NCBI GenBank assembly: GCA_016859345.1
Contig: CM029128.1
Location: forward strand, 16,513,104 to 16,577,103
Source: Istiophorus platypterus
Taxonomy: Eukaryota > Chordata > Actinopteri > Istiophoriformes > Istiophoridae
Length of the DNA: 64,000 nt
Direction: 5' to 3'
The notes beneath the pieces are model-generated. The model saw only the letters and a program-made list of their open reading frames with translations. It was not told the origin of the DNA and ran no database searches. Made by a program: the position numbers and the translations under genes. Shown here one piece after another: positions 1 to 12,010 of the stretch (the first letter of the stretch is position 1; every line of letters starts with the position of its first letter).

Positions 1-957
1 AGACATATAACGACACACAAAAATAGTACAAACTTGAATTGAAGAAATTGAGAGGAAAAACCCAACGCAAGGAACTGAAAAGCATAACATGAACTTTACC
101 TGTGGCTGTTGTTTAGGGTTTTTTTTGGAGAGAACAGATTCCAAGACCACAGCATGACATAAGACAAGAGGAACTTGGGGTGGTTCGCTCCCCTTCTGAC
201 ACAGAGAGATGCAGCATGTTATAAGTTACTTTAGTGCATTTAAAGTTATGCGATAAGCAAATACTCAACAAGTACCGGATCCAGATAAACAGCCTCCACC
301 ATATGTGTCAGGTTTCTCTACAGTTTATTGTTGGCTGTGTTCAGTCATTTCATCCTCAATGAAATAACACCATTGGAAAAAGATTCCACAGATTGCATCA
401 CCGTAGCTAAGATGCGGTATGGAATTGCATCAGTGCAGTCCTGACAAGATTTGAGACTTCAGGGTTTGACTGAAAAGACTTCGAATTCATCAACGAACGC
501 TCCAGACTGTCACTTGTCAAAATCCCTAATGCTGTGCTCTCAATGAAAACAAATGCTTGCATGTGGTACGGCAGACGTGTTCTGCAAGGTCCGTCTGCAA
601 TATGCAAAACACTTCAAAAGCGTATTACTTCCTTATTACACATATAAAGCAACACGGAAAAATCACAATGTTGCATATGAATCATTTTACGAAATCCCTG
701 AATGTGCAAATAACTACCTCAAGGACGCAGCTTGTTAGTGTTGTGAAAAACAGAGCAGTCTGTGAGTGTTCTGAAAGTGGTACATTTTTTTGTTGTTTTG
801 GCTCCATTTCAGCACATTGCGTCTGACTTTAACCAGTGAATCTGAGGTTGAAGTGCTGGATTTAAGCTTTAATTTTAGGTTCAGAGTCTTTGTGAACATA
901 AAGGGTTGAGCGATGTACAATGTGGCCGTTTAACACAGAAAAGACAACCAAGGAGCT
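1..957. other. No gene recognised
   Basis: AT-rich non-coding sequence. Short open frames on both strands (for example 553-738 plus and 407-607 minus) overlap each other, show no domain, and have no splice context I can support. Confidence 0.5.
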
Positions 958-1068
958 TTTATTGCCCGGCACTGGAATGCTCTTGACTGGCCAACCCATT
1001 CACCTGACCTCAGTCCAACTGAGCATGTTTCACTTGCTAGAGACTAGACTAAGGAACAAAAAACAAGC
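958..1068 (+). mobile_element. Decayed Tc1/mariner transposase C-terminal fragment
   Basis: Read from about 958 on the plus strand, the translation includes WNALDWPTHSPDLSPTEHV followed shortly by a stop. This matches the conserved catalytic-core segment of Tc1-like transposases (WPxxSPDLxPIEHxW), which carries the final acidic residue of the DDE/D triad. Only this segment is legible. No flanking inverted repeats or full transposase frame were seen, so it is a dead remnant. Family membership rests on the motif alone. Confidence 0.6.
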
Positions 1069-1384
1069 AAGTGCTTTTGAAGACCGTAGTTAGAGAGTAA
1101 CACTTAATTGTTATTGTGCTTAGAATTACTTTAAAATGGAATACTTCTTTTTATTGCGATAACCCATAATAAAAGGATGGAAACAATCAGAAATCTGATT
1201 TAAATAATTATTCAGAGCTTTTATTCTGTACTTTGTAGAAGCACATTTGGCAGTAAACTGGGGCTTCAAATCTTAGGAAAGTCTTCTTTAGGCTTTGTAC
1301 ATCTGAGCAGTTTCTCCTTTTCATCCTGATAGATGCCCTCAAATTTAGTTAGACTGAAAGCTCTATGAACTGCTTTCCTCCGGT

Positions 1385-1625
1385 CTCCCTACAAATGTTC
1401 TCTAGGGTTCAAGTCCGGGCTTTGGTGGGGCCATTCAAGGACACTCAGCGACTTACCCCAAACCCTGTCCTGGCTGTGTGATTTAGTTTTTTTTTTGTGA
1501 TGAAAGTCGAACATTCGTTCCAGTCTGAGGTTGTTGTGTGCCTTCTTCTTCAAGGGGATTTTTCTTCAAGTACATCCGAGTATTTGGCTGCATTTCTCTC
1601 ACCACACTTTTACCTTGTCACTATG
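1385..1625 (-). mobile_element. Second decayed Tc1-like fragment, opposite orientation
   Basis: On the minus strand the segment around 1393-1444 reads VLEWPHQSPDLNPREHL then a stop, the same Tc1 transposase motif as at ~1 kb but in the opposite orientation. The sequence onward to ~1620 resembles the widespread fish Tc1-like repeat on this strand, with indels and a T-tract. It is non-functional. Two fragments in opposite orientations about 350 bp apart suggest either two insertions or a rearranged element. Confidence 0.65.
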
Positions 1626-4244
1626 GGGTTTTCATTATAGACTGAACTCTATAATACATTTCAGGATGAAAAAGAAAATACTTACTTAACATATAACACC
1701 CCTTCTTTAGGCACTAAACAATAAAATCGTAAATTTAAAGATATGATATGAGGTTATTTTACAGTATATCTCCATCCAGCACCACAATAAAAAAAGTGAA
1801 ACATAAAGAAAGAGATCTTTTCTCACTTCATGTAGTCTGAATCGGATAAACTGCAGCAGGGTGTACTTAAATCTGTATTTTAAGCAATATCTGATGTTAC
1901 TATGAAATCTAAATAAATCTAAGGTTCTGGAGTACAGAGCCAAAAATAAGCATGTCACTTTCCTATTACAGACCTCAGTGAGGACTGAGTACAGATGAGT
2001 CAGCAAGTTTAACTGAACCTGCGACATGTCTCTAAAGAAGCGAAACGGAGAGAAGCGTCAGTGTCAAAAGGCACTTCTATCCAGGCCCAGGATATTTTGC
2101 TTTAAAGTATCAGTATCTAAAAAACTATCTCAGTATTCCAACATTTCAGTACATTTTACCTTTTTTTTACAGCTCACTGAGAGTTAAAACCTACTGTGTG
2201 TGAAATTTGCATGAGTGTTAGATACAGTATGCAGTATGCTGCATAGAAAAATAATTTTTTCGTCCTTGCAAATTTTGGTTCCTTTTTCTGACTTTCCCAT
2301 GAATTACTTGAGACATCCTTTACATCATATAACCCCCCCCCCCAACACACAAACGCACACACACAAGGACTAATACCATGAAGGCAACATGGAAGCAAGA
2401 AAGGGAAGGGAGGTTTTTTTTCACCCGCAAAAGTGTCTGATATTGAACCACTGGCTGTGTTTGGTCTGTGCTCTTGAAATTTAACATCGCAGTCGTTCTG
2501 ATTGCACATGGCAATCAGTAGTAATTCACATGGCATATGGATGCCCAGCTTCCAGTGTGACCATCAGCTGACCAAAACTTTTGGTCACAGCCTCTGGACA
2601 GTGGGCATGAGTCTGCAGAGGAAATGCTGCTCGACTGGTAAGCTTTGACCTCAGAAACAGAACTTGCCTGTTCTGCAGGCTATTCAGTTCGGCTGTGAAT
2701 TACTACTACTCACCACTACTAGCATTCTAGCTAACAAGCTACTGGTTGATCTTCTACAACTCACCAACAACTTTCCTGCAAATTCTCTAAGGGTTGATCA
2801 AATAAAGCAACCTGGAGGGAGGGAGATTCAACAACAGATGTAACCTGTGACAGGGGATGTTGTGAGACAAAAAAAGTTAGAAAAAAGTTTTACTACTCCA
2901 AATCAAAAACAGTGAGATTATCCTCCAACTCACAGTAACCATATTGAAAAATAATGTTAAAAATGCAATGCTAAACTCCATTCTGTATGTGTCACAATGG
3001 CTCATGATATCAGCTCTAATAAAAAAGAGTTTAAAGAGAATATTGGCTCCACTTGCATCTCTTCCCGCATATGCAGAACATCCAGCTAATATATGTAAAA
3101 GTATAACACGAATGTTAGAACAGCTATGTTTGGAGCAAGTCAACCCAAACCATCAATTAAAATCAGTCGACCATCAAATGACTGAAAGCCAGAGCAAGCT
3201 GCAGCACTTTATCATGAGTTATATCACAGCCACCGATAAAATACAGCAGGAAACCTCAGACAGTTCAGTGGCAAGTGGCCATGATATATAGAACATGTGA
3301 TAATATACTCCAAGCTCTCCTGATAGAGCGATAACAGAAAGTTACACGCTCTTTTGTGTAATGATGCTCTTTGTATACACCGTATTTTTATATATCGGCG
3401 CCTTTCTGTATCACTGGTACCAGGTAGCACTTTGTAAAAGAACACTCCACCAAAGTGGAAATGGCAACACTACCCACCCACAGAGTCACACATAGAGTGT
3501 CAGAATGTCTCAGCACTATACACAATAACTTTAAGAAAGTATTTAACTTTTTAATCTCCTGGTACAACAGTGTCTTCTCTACTTTAGTCTCTTCGGGCAG
3601 GGATCGCATTGGATTTAATTTAAGCAGGGTATTTTAATTGATTCCAATCAGTATGAAGCACTTGTGGACTCTAGGTGCCTCGTGTTTTATCTGCCTGCTT
3701 TTTTGTGGTGTTTAAAGCGCCTTAAGTTGAGAGAAGTCCAGTTCTAAGTGAATCATTTTTTACACCACCTCATCTATTCCTCTGTTCAGTCTGATGAGTG
3801 CAATTAAAAAAGAAAAATGTGGACTGGCTCGCAGTAGCTGCTGCCACCAACCAGAGGAACTTGATATCTTAGAACATGATGTTATATGATAATGATACAA
3901 ACTATTAGAGGACAACTATAGAGAGGTAGGTTTATGTTTTTTAGTTCTGTCTATTGCTTGGGGGTAATATTCCAAGAAGAAACTCAAAAGATTTTCTGAG
4001 ATTAAAGTTTTAAATTTATCAGGTGAAAGTGGTGAATTTACAAGAAAACACTCAAATATTCTCTGAGATACTAAAGTCATAAATTTGTGAGGAAAAAAAA
4101 ACTCTGATATTAAATCACAAATTATTAAGAAGAAAACTCCTCACACCACAGACACCACCACTTGCCTTGTATTATGTCTGCAGCTGATGACCTAATCACA
4201 TTTACTTTGCAATCCGATTTAGCAATAAGAAATTACTCCTAATT
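1626..4244. other. Gene-poor stretch
   Basis: No gene supported. A C-homopolymer sits at 2331-2342, followed by a short CA-rich run. A 115-codon plus-strand frame (2944-3291) has no recognisable motif and is overlapped by a minus-strand frame, so it is not called as a gene. Confidence 0.5.
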
Positions 4245-4580
4245 TTAGCCTAGAATCACCACATTGATATAGGCATCCAGAAATTGAAGGAACATTGCCA
4301 TGAACCACATCGCTTGACTTTGCAAGGCTGGATCAGCCTTATCAAACCAGATATCCTTGAAACTGTCAATTGCATTACGTAGTTCCTGATGTGCAGAAGA
4401 TATTACGTCATCCAAATCAGTATGTTGTTTGCTTCTGAATAGGCTCAATTCATGGGTCTGGTCAGGCCTATGAATTGGGCCTGTTATCGGGGTAGTGGTC
4501 TGTGGTCCACTTACACACGAGCTGACACGGGAACTGATAAAGAAACATAACAACAATCCCAAGGAGGGCGATGGTTGCAC
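4245..4580 (-). other. Doubtful 111-codon open frame with hydrophobic N-terminus
   Basis: Uninterrupted frame from an ATG at 4580 to a stop at 4245. The first ~24 residues look like a signal peptide (GLLLCFFI core). The remainder is polar with an aromatic/hydrophobic C-terminal tail (MWFMAMFLQFLDAYI). I do not recognise a family. The first ~100 bp also read in another frame as a membrane-like helix (LLSATIALLGIVVMFLYQF), preceded by a largely open stretch back to ~4790 with a single stop. It may be a chance frame, a small secreted-protein gene or a frameshifted pseudogene. A GTAAGT lies within the frame and could be a splice donor. Confidence 0.25.
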
Positions 4581-4599
4581 TGAGAAGCTCCACTAATCA

Positions 4600-7030
4600 A
4601 CATGTGTATAAATGTAAAGAGCGCTTAGGAGAAAATGTCAGTGTAACAATTGTTGTATCTTTAATACTCTTATAACTGTTTGAAGAGGTAGAAATCTTGC
4701 TTGAATCATTTCCCCGTTCAGGTGGACTTGAAAAGAGATTCAATTTCTGCCACAATAGCTCACAAAATGTGATTGTGATACCTGCATGAATGTGGGAGCA
4801 ATCTGGACGTAGGGAGTAAGAATGGGTGGAATGCAGGTCCTCAGACGAGGGGGAGGAGAAATCGTGCTTTCAGTAATCACAACACAGATGTTTCAAGGAC
4901 CCTCTCTTTTGACGAATGTCAGAGCTCATGTAGGGAAACATAAAACAATAGTCTCCATGGGACACAATAAATTGGAGTTTGAGCAAGAAGGCCAGAGGTA
5001 TCAAGCCTCAAATGTTCTTTTCAGCACCTTACAAGTTGCGGATCACTTTTAGATGAAATCTATTGATCAGAACGTTATAGCCTACATTGCCTCTCTGGTT
5101 ACTGAGGAAACCTCTGAGCACCGCAGAACCATCCTGGTCTCATGACTGAAGTGCCGGTGTGTCATATCCATGGTGACACAGTTTAACTACCCACTAAGAA
5201 GTCACGTGGATGAATTTAAAGATGATGGAGAGTTAGGAGGATTGATAAATGAAAGGTCAGCTGAGAAAAGCTGTGAGAACCTAGATCCTACTGCTTGATA
5301 AATAAAATACAGACCATTAAACCTAACAGCAGTGCAACGAATATCCCTCCAAACCGATCTCTAGCAGAGGCAGTTGTGAGGAAGCAACATTTGTATTGTT
5401 GTTCATCTTTGCTGTGTCTTTGTTTTTGTGTCTCGTTCTCTCCGTTTCATCTCTTGTCATTTATCTCTCACTTGTCTCCTCATGTCGTAACCCTTTTATT
5501 TGCTACTATTAGTATGACGGTGAGGGATCATCTAAGATGATTTGCTCTTGGTCTTTAAAATGTGCAGTTACACATTCCTGATGTGTTTTTTAACAAATTG
5601 GTAAGAACGATTAAATTAAGAAATATCTAAAAGCACTATAACTGGCCTGGGTTAATAAACGACAAGTCAGAACACCTAGTAGTCTGCAGCCCTATTTACG
5701 AGAACTGTCTCAATCAAGAGTAATATTTTTCTTATGGAAAGCTTGACAGGTTAAACGCTGAAGACCCTGTGCTCTAGTTACCTTATCCAACCTCCTGCTG
5801 TAGCTGCCGTCTCTGACCCTAAATTGTTCATCACCGGGAAAAAAAATACTCAACATGGCAAAATATTCTTCAATATTGTTCAAAAAAAATGTTGAACAAG
5901 GCTGTTAGGAAACTTTAATTTGAGAGGGTTTGAGAAAGTGGATATCCATTATTAAAACAGCTCGAAAGCCATGGACCTAATCTATCTCCAGAGGTGTAAA
6001 CGCTTCTCACACTCCACTGTAGCATCAAAGAACGCCTGTGGTTCATGGCAGTGGGTGGTAGGTAAACAGTGCTCTCGCTCTTTGTTCTGAATACACAAAT
6101 AAACACACTCACAGACGCACACGCATGCCCGAAAGCCTGCCATTTGAACCCCAGATTAATTAGGTAACATCAAAAGGGCAAGGACGGCATGTCGGGAGCA
6201 TGTGGCTTTTTTTTTTTACAGTAGACCTTTACAATCAGTTAAAACCGACTTTAAAAAGATCAACAGAGATCCCGTGGGGATAATGACTATCCAGAGCAAA
6301 TTTCATGGTAATCCAGCCGGAGACTGGTGGGAACTCTACCCTTACTTTACTTCTGTGCCACCTGTGTGAGATCATCTGGGAAGCATTTAAGCGAAGGCGA
6401 CAAATACACACAGCAAGTTTTATAACAACCAGACTACTAGTTTCATTCTACCACACTATGTTCTTGGTCAAATGAAAATTTTGAACTGACCCGCTTTGAA
6501 TGATATGTTTAGAGCCTCCAGAGAGACTAGATATTCTCCTCCGTGGACACAAATGACACGTTTCACAGCAGCCTCTTCGATAGTTAAGATGTCTTCCCAC
6601 TTTACCCCACAAGAGCCGGCAGAGCTTCTCCGGCCCCTGAGTCCACTCCCTGAACTGCACGAGACTTTTTCCTATCGGCGGCGCACGGCTTCAGTTTCAT
6701 TCAGACCACCCATAAAGTTTACAGCTACGCCTTTATGTTACTGCATTTGTCTGTGCAGGCTAAACTTCATATGCACCTTTCACGTGACTGATAAAAAAGA
6801 TCCGTTTGCATGTTTTATCATGGCTATAATCATTCATGAATGACAGAGAGCACCTGGCCAGAGCCTGAGCTAGATACAGGGATCAAGAATCCCGGATAAA
6901 GGAACGACAGATGTTGAAATATTGTTACCAATTTTGTCTTTTTACTGATAACCTTGGAGACACATCACATATTTATAGTCCTGTGGAATAAGGAGAAAAA
7001 TGAAAGAAAAAAAAAAGAGATACCATGTTC
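4600..7030. other. Gene-poor stretch
   Basis: No gene, RNA or complete mobile element recognised. Open frames at 4822-5052 and 6496-6843 (plus) lack motifs and are shadowed by opposite-strand frames. Confidence 0.45.
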
Positions 7031-7179
7031 TGAGCTCATATTAGACCCTGGGTACATATCCAACATCATTCTGAATTTCGAGGTGGGTTAACGTTGCCTG
7101 TCTGTCTGGAAGAGACCAGACCTCGACCCTTGCTAAGATCACACCTTTAACGTGCTTCAGCGAGGCGTTAAGCTCGTTC

Positions 7180-8337
7180 ATGAAAGTGCTGTTGAATTTC
7201 AGGGCCCGAGCAGAGCACAGCACGGTGCATGGACTCCTGCCGGCGGTAGACAGCATCAAGGCGTATACTTTGGGAAGATGCCAACCTCTGCTGGAAACGT
7301 TTGAGGGCTATCGATATGCCGCTGGCCCGCATCGTGTTTTAGCAATTACCGAAACTGACAACACACGTGTTTCCTCTTGGATTACTGATGCTGGATAAGT
7401 TGTTTGCTCGGGGCGCGGGAGGGGGGCTCACATTCGGGCGATTCAATGAAGAAAACGGAGAGAAAATTCCAAACACATTCTCGGATCAGCGTGGAAAATC
7501 AAGACAGATGTCAAACTTTTACTCCCGGAACCCAACGGCCGCTTGTTTTTCTTTTTCCTTTTTCCTTTCTTTTTCTTTTTTTTTTCCCGCTCACCCCTTT
7601 TCCACAAATATTGTTCCAGCCCCAGAGTTTGATGAAGAGCCCAGCTCTGGCGCAACATGTCCTTCGTTCCAGCCGCGTCCTCGTTCCCAGCCTCTATAGG
7701 CGCACGGCCGAGCGGCTCCTATCGAAATAACGGTGCGCGCTGCGCATTGGGGCATCTGCTAATGCCATCAGAGCCCTTATCTGAACCTAATGCTTTTCCT
7801 GCCACGTCTACGTGGCAGGTATACTTTGATTATGTAAAGATGCCCACACCATGCATGCACAGGAGAGCGCGCCGAGGTATGCCAATGAGGGTCGTTTTCT
7901 TTTCCCCATATGGATCAAAATGTAATTTCTAAGGATGCGCTCAATGGGAAGGGTAGGGAGAGAACAAATAGGTCGACTTACAGCGTTTTATTTTCCTGTG
8001 AGAGCAGTAGGTAGGTAGTTTAGCTTACTCCCTGACTGGTTTCCTGGGTGTCCAGCTCAAGTTTGATCCGTGGTGCCTGAAATTCCTCCGACAGGCGACT
8101 CCTGGAGACTCGGTCTGCGCAGCTCTGCTGTCAAAGTCGCAGCGGTGTAATACAAGACTCCAAATCCAATGTACAGCCAGGTAACCCTTTCATTTTATGT
8201 CTGTGCAGTAAAAAGCGCTATCTCCTCCGACTGTTTCCCAGCCCTGTTGTCTTTAAACTTATTTTTTTTCCCAGATGAAGACGCCCTGATGCTCTGCTGC
8301 GTCTCCGTGCCTCTCTGCGCTGGCGCGGCGGCTCCAC

Positions 8338-8340
<3 letters not shown>
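7180..8340. promoter_or_regulatory. GC-rich, CpG-containing promoter-like block
   Basis: This is the only GC-rich stretch in the first 36 kb. CpG-containing GC segments (around 7200-7330, 7660-7760, 8090-8150 and 8280-8335) alternate with pyrimidine tracts and end at a pure CT tract. The block looks like a vertebrate promoter or first-exon region. Splice-like signals include CAG/GTAACC at ~8180 and a T-rich tract ending CCCAG at ~8275 on the plus strand. No start codon with a convincing continuing frame was found on either strand, so the gene it serves, if any, is unidentified and may be non-coding or lie outside the window. Confidence 0.35.
7798..7819. repeat. Perfect 22-bp palindrome with ACGTG cores
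   Basis: Arms CCTGCCACGT (7798-7807) and ACGTGGCAGG (7810-7819) are exact reverse complements separated by CT. Each arm carries an ACGTG core, as found in HIF and bHLH-type sites. It lies in the GC-rich promoter-like block. Function is not shown by sequence. Confidence 0.6.

Positions 8341-8398
<58 letters not shown>
8341..8398 (+). repeat. (CT)n microsatellite
   Basis: Nearly pure TC dinucleotide repeat with one C interruption, at the edge of the GC-rich block. It creates spurious Ser-Leu and Arg-Glu open frames on the two strands. Confidence 0.95.
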
Positions 8399-8460
8399 GC
8401 TGACCGACCGACTGCCACACACGCTCCTCAGGACAGGACCTTTGTCTGAACATGACGTCA

Positions 8461-8470
8461 CTCTCTCTCC

Positions 8471-8522
<52 letters not shown>
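8461..8522 (+). repeat. (CT)n(CA)n compound microsatellite
   Basis: An imperfect CT tract runs into a CA tract (8509-8522), about 60 bp beyond the preceding CT tract. Confidence 0.95.
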
Positions 8523-8523
<1 letters not shown>

Positions 8524-8539
8524 TACAAAAATGACCAAA

Positions 8540-11372
8540 TTAAATAAAGACTGGCATCACATTTTGACTGTATTTTGAGAAACTTGAATTTCACTGCACA
8601 TTGATGAAACTTTGAACTTTGAGTTATTTTACTTTACAGATCTAGGACCAGGACTCAGTCTTTTTTTTACAAGAGTATTAACACCGGAGACAGGTGAAAC
8701 TACATTTTTATTACCCCAACTGATATTTTCCCTGTTTTATATATATGAAAAACATATACATTTAAATATAAATATGGGTTTTATATGCCAAAGACGTATC
8801 TTGTGGTGTTGGCAGTTGAGAGTCGTTCTTTTTCCCTCAGTACCTAATTGGAAACACATTTTTTTTGCAGTAACTTGTTAAGAAAGAGACAGGAAGGGAG
8901 AGAGGGGTGGAGTGAAGCCGGGAGAAAAAGAGAGCATGAGACTGACACTGAGGGACTCAAAGACATATTGTATTCCTTACCAATTAACCTTCCACATAAT
9001 ATACTGGAAATATTTCCTCCCGTCTGCTGATGCTGGTATTCAAGTGAAGTTCAAACCTTCTCATATGAAGTTCTCAGGTTATGAGAAAGTATTTTGCTAG
9101 GGACAGTTATGACTGCCAACTACACACCATCTGTGAACACTTAGTGAGGTGTTTGTAGTAAAACCAGCCACCACTGCCATGGAATGAAATGGGGTATTAA
9201 AGCGGCGATACGTTGCGAACAATATAACATTTACTCTTTTTCTCATTAAGTTAGACATGTGATTTACAGCAAAATTTATTTTGGACCAACTTCAGAGCAA
9301 GATAATGTTGTATCACTGTCACTTAAAGTATTGCCCATACTACAAGACTCATGTACTCATGCGGGACACAGTCAGTCCACAGTCAGGCACTACCTTTCAA
9401 AGCAGGGATTTATCTACATAATATTGGCCTGAAAATGGCCCAGCCGAGCAGATTTAGAGACGCTAACAACAGTGCTTTGTTTTACCCCATCATATTGGAA
9501 GACATCCAGTTCCACATCCAGGGTGCATCGTGAGGCATTGACGCACGGGCTAGCCTTTCAGGAATCATTTGTCTTATTTCACCTGTTTCACAACATCTCC
9601 GATGCCATGGGGGTTGACATTTCCTGCCCTTGAAGACATGTCCTTGGCCCCTCCTGACTGGTAAACTTGGTGCTCCAGAGAAAATGACAAAAAGGGTTAT
9701 TTGTCGTTTCCTTCCGTAATGAACCATACGAGTATTCCGCTTTGGTTAACATTTGGTTATGTTTAAGCACAAAAACTACCTGATAAAGAATGGGGAAAGA
9801 TCACGGTCAGCGTTAAAAGAAAGCAAACGTTGACTGTTGGTATGCAAACAACGGTCTCCTATGACCAAGTCACATGCTTTGTGTTCCCAACTGTCTACCC
9901 AATTATTTTTGCCCAAGGTCACAGATATACATCCGTGCTACCTTGCTTGGCCTACTCATTTTTTTGGGAGTGTTGCTGTTGGACGTCAACGGATATGCTC
10001 AACATCTGTGAGGTGCAGTTTAGCACATGACCAGTGGAAGGCAGTAGCAGAAAGTTAGGCTAGTAGCATTTTTTGGTCACCACATCTATGGTGGAAAGTT
10101 TTTTTGACAAGCTTACAGATTTTGTTTAGCTGACATACAATCTGATATCTGAGCTGCCGCTTTATCTGCTGTGATCTCAATATAAACAGCACTGTATCTT
10201 CTTTGAGAGTCACAGTAGTTTCTAAGTACATTCGCTGCAGAAAAAGCTCACAGTGATTTGAAACTACATGTTTACCCAGGAGCTTCCCCTAATCTTAACC
10301 AAGTGTTTTGTTGCCTAAACCTCACCACAGACAGGAGCCAGGATGCAAGCCGCAGGCTCTGGTTTCAAAGGCGCTTTGTGCAACCTCCATCCACCCCAGC
10401 AACCTCATGGTGACTTTTTTGCAATAGATAAATGTGGCTCCTCATTCATTCAAAAAATGTTGCTTCTGAACATAATTCGGGCAGCGAATATGTTTGTCAC
10501 CAAAACTCAATTGCAAACAATTCAATAATATATAAAAATAATTTCTAGGAGACACTGTTACAAAAGACTGTGAGCTATGAATATTCAATGTTTAACATAT
10601 AGTCTGACATGTATCTTGGCAAAGTTAATACAAGAATTAAGGCCTTGTGATCATCGCGAAAAAGACTTAAATGTCATGTAGCCTCACTCCAGCATTATGG
10701 AAATCGAAAAATCTCACATCTCTGTAAACACCACAAAATTCAGTATGGCCTCAGGGAACTTTGTGTCTCGTTTCTCTACCACGCAGATTGACTTTTAGTC
10801 AGTGATTCCCTCATACCCTTTTGCTTCTCCTTTGCCCCTTAAAGTTGAGAACGTAACAAAATAATTTGGAAATAAAGAAGGGGAAAAAGGAAAATACAAA
10901 ATTATCTTTAATATTTTGGCATTGATGAAGATCTGAAATAGAAACTCATATGGTACTGTATGTGCAAACAAGGCACACGAGGATGAGAGAGGAATGACTG
11001 GAACCGCACAGGACCCAGTGATGGGGAGATCTGTTTGCTTTGAGTGATTTGTCAAAATACTTGCATAACCGCTGTGCTACATTTGTGCTCTTGTTGTGAT
11101 AGAAGCAGTTCTATTTCACACAAATCTAACAGACCAAATTTAAACCGTGGTGTCCCACAAGGGAAAGCAAACATCTCCTTGCCAGCCAAAGGAGAATCCC
11201 ACCTACTGTACAAGGGGGAGACTCAGGCTCATATGACTGCAGGCAGATGTAAGAAAATTCTGATGCTTTTTCTTCTCAGTTGTAACTTGAATTATGTTCT
11301 CCTGCCACACACACCATTTATATTCTCATAAGGGCCAACCTGGCTTAAATTTGTGCTTTGTACCTGCATCTT
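8540..11372. other. Gene-poor stretch with repeat fragments
   Basis: No gene supported. Fragments resembling a common fish repeat (phrases such as TTGGTTATGTTTAAGCACAAAAA and AAAGATCACGG) lie at about 9745-9820. A reverse-sense fragment (CTTAACCAAGTG...GCCTAAACCTCACCAC) lies at about 10293-10330. Confidence 0.45.
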
Positions 11373-12010
11373 TAATTCAATTCAGTTCAATTTTATTTAT
11401 ATAGCACCGAACCAAAGAAGAGGTTATCTCAGTGCACTTTTAATATAGAGCAGATCTAGACCAGACTCTAGTTATATTTACATAGACCCAAAAGTTCCCC
11501 CTGAGGAAGCACTTGGTGACAGCGGCAACTAAAAAGTCCCTTTAACAGGTAGAAACCATGATCATGGGGAAGTAGGTGGTTTGTGGTCACTGATCCAGAC
11601 TCTACAACACAAGAGGCGTAAATAGAGAGAGAAGGGGAGAGAGAAGTGAGCACAAAACTATGGCAAAGAGAAGATGTCAAGTTATTAATGAGCAGTGATG
11701 GAATATAAATGCATACAGATGGAGAGAAAGAGAAGGAGAGAGGAGCTTGGTGCATCATGGGAAGTCCCCCAGCAGTCTAGGCCTATAGCAGCATAACTAG
11801 GGGATGGTTTGAGTCAAGTCAGCCCTAACCAGAAGCTTTATCCAAAAAGAAGGTTTTAAGCTCACACTTGGTTGTGGAGAGGGTGTCTACCTTTGGATCC
11901 AAACTGGAAGATGGTTCCATAGTAGAGGAGCCTGATAACTGAAGGCAGTTTGTCCCACAACATATAGGCCTATATTCTGGGAGCAAAGTGTTCTACTGGG
12001 ATAATAAGGT
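11373..12010 (+). mobile_element. Percomorph-type interspersed repeat, ~640 bp
   Basis: The segment starts with AATTCAATTCAGTTCAATTTTATTTATATAGC and carries landmarks of a repeat I recognise from many percomorph genomes: CCCCCTGAGGAAGCACTTGGTGACAG, a CTCCCTTTAACAGGNAGAAAC-like phrase, TGCATCATGGGAAGTCCCC, CAGCATAACTAGGGGATGG, and GAGAGGGTGTCTACC. The order matches the family and the copy is diverged. It encodes no protein here. I name it by similarity only, because no library search was possible. Confidence 0.75.

Noticed and set aside
8169..8534. 121-codon plus-strand frame and 108-codon minus-strand frame
   Set aside because: They are Ser-Leu and Arg-Glu translations of CT dinucleotide repeats, not proteins.
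11143..11165. GVPQG tripeptide-like reverse-transcriptase signature on the plus strand
   Set aside because: Only five residues match. The flanking translation shows no RT homology (no SVLGP or YADD), so it is treated as chance.
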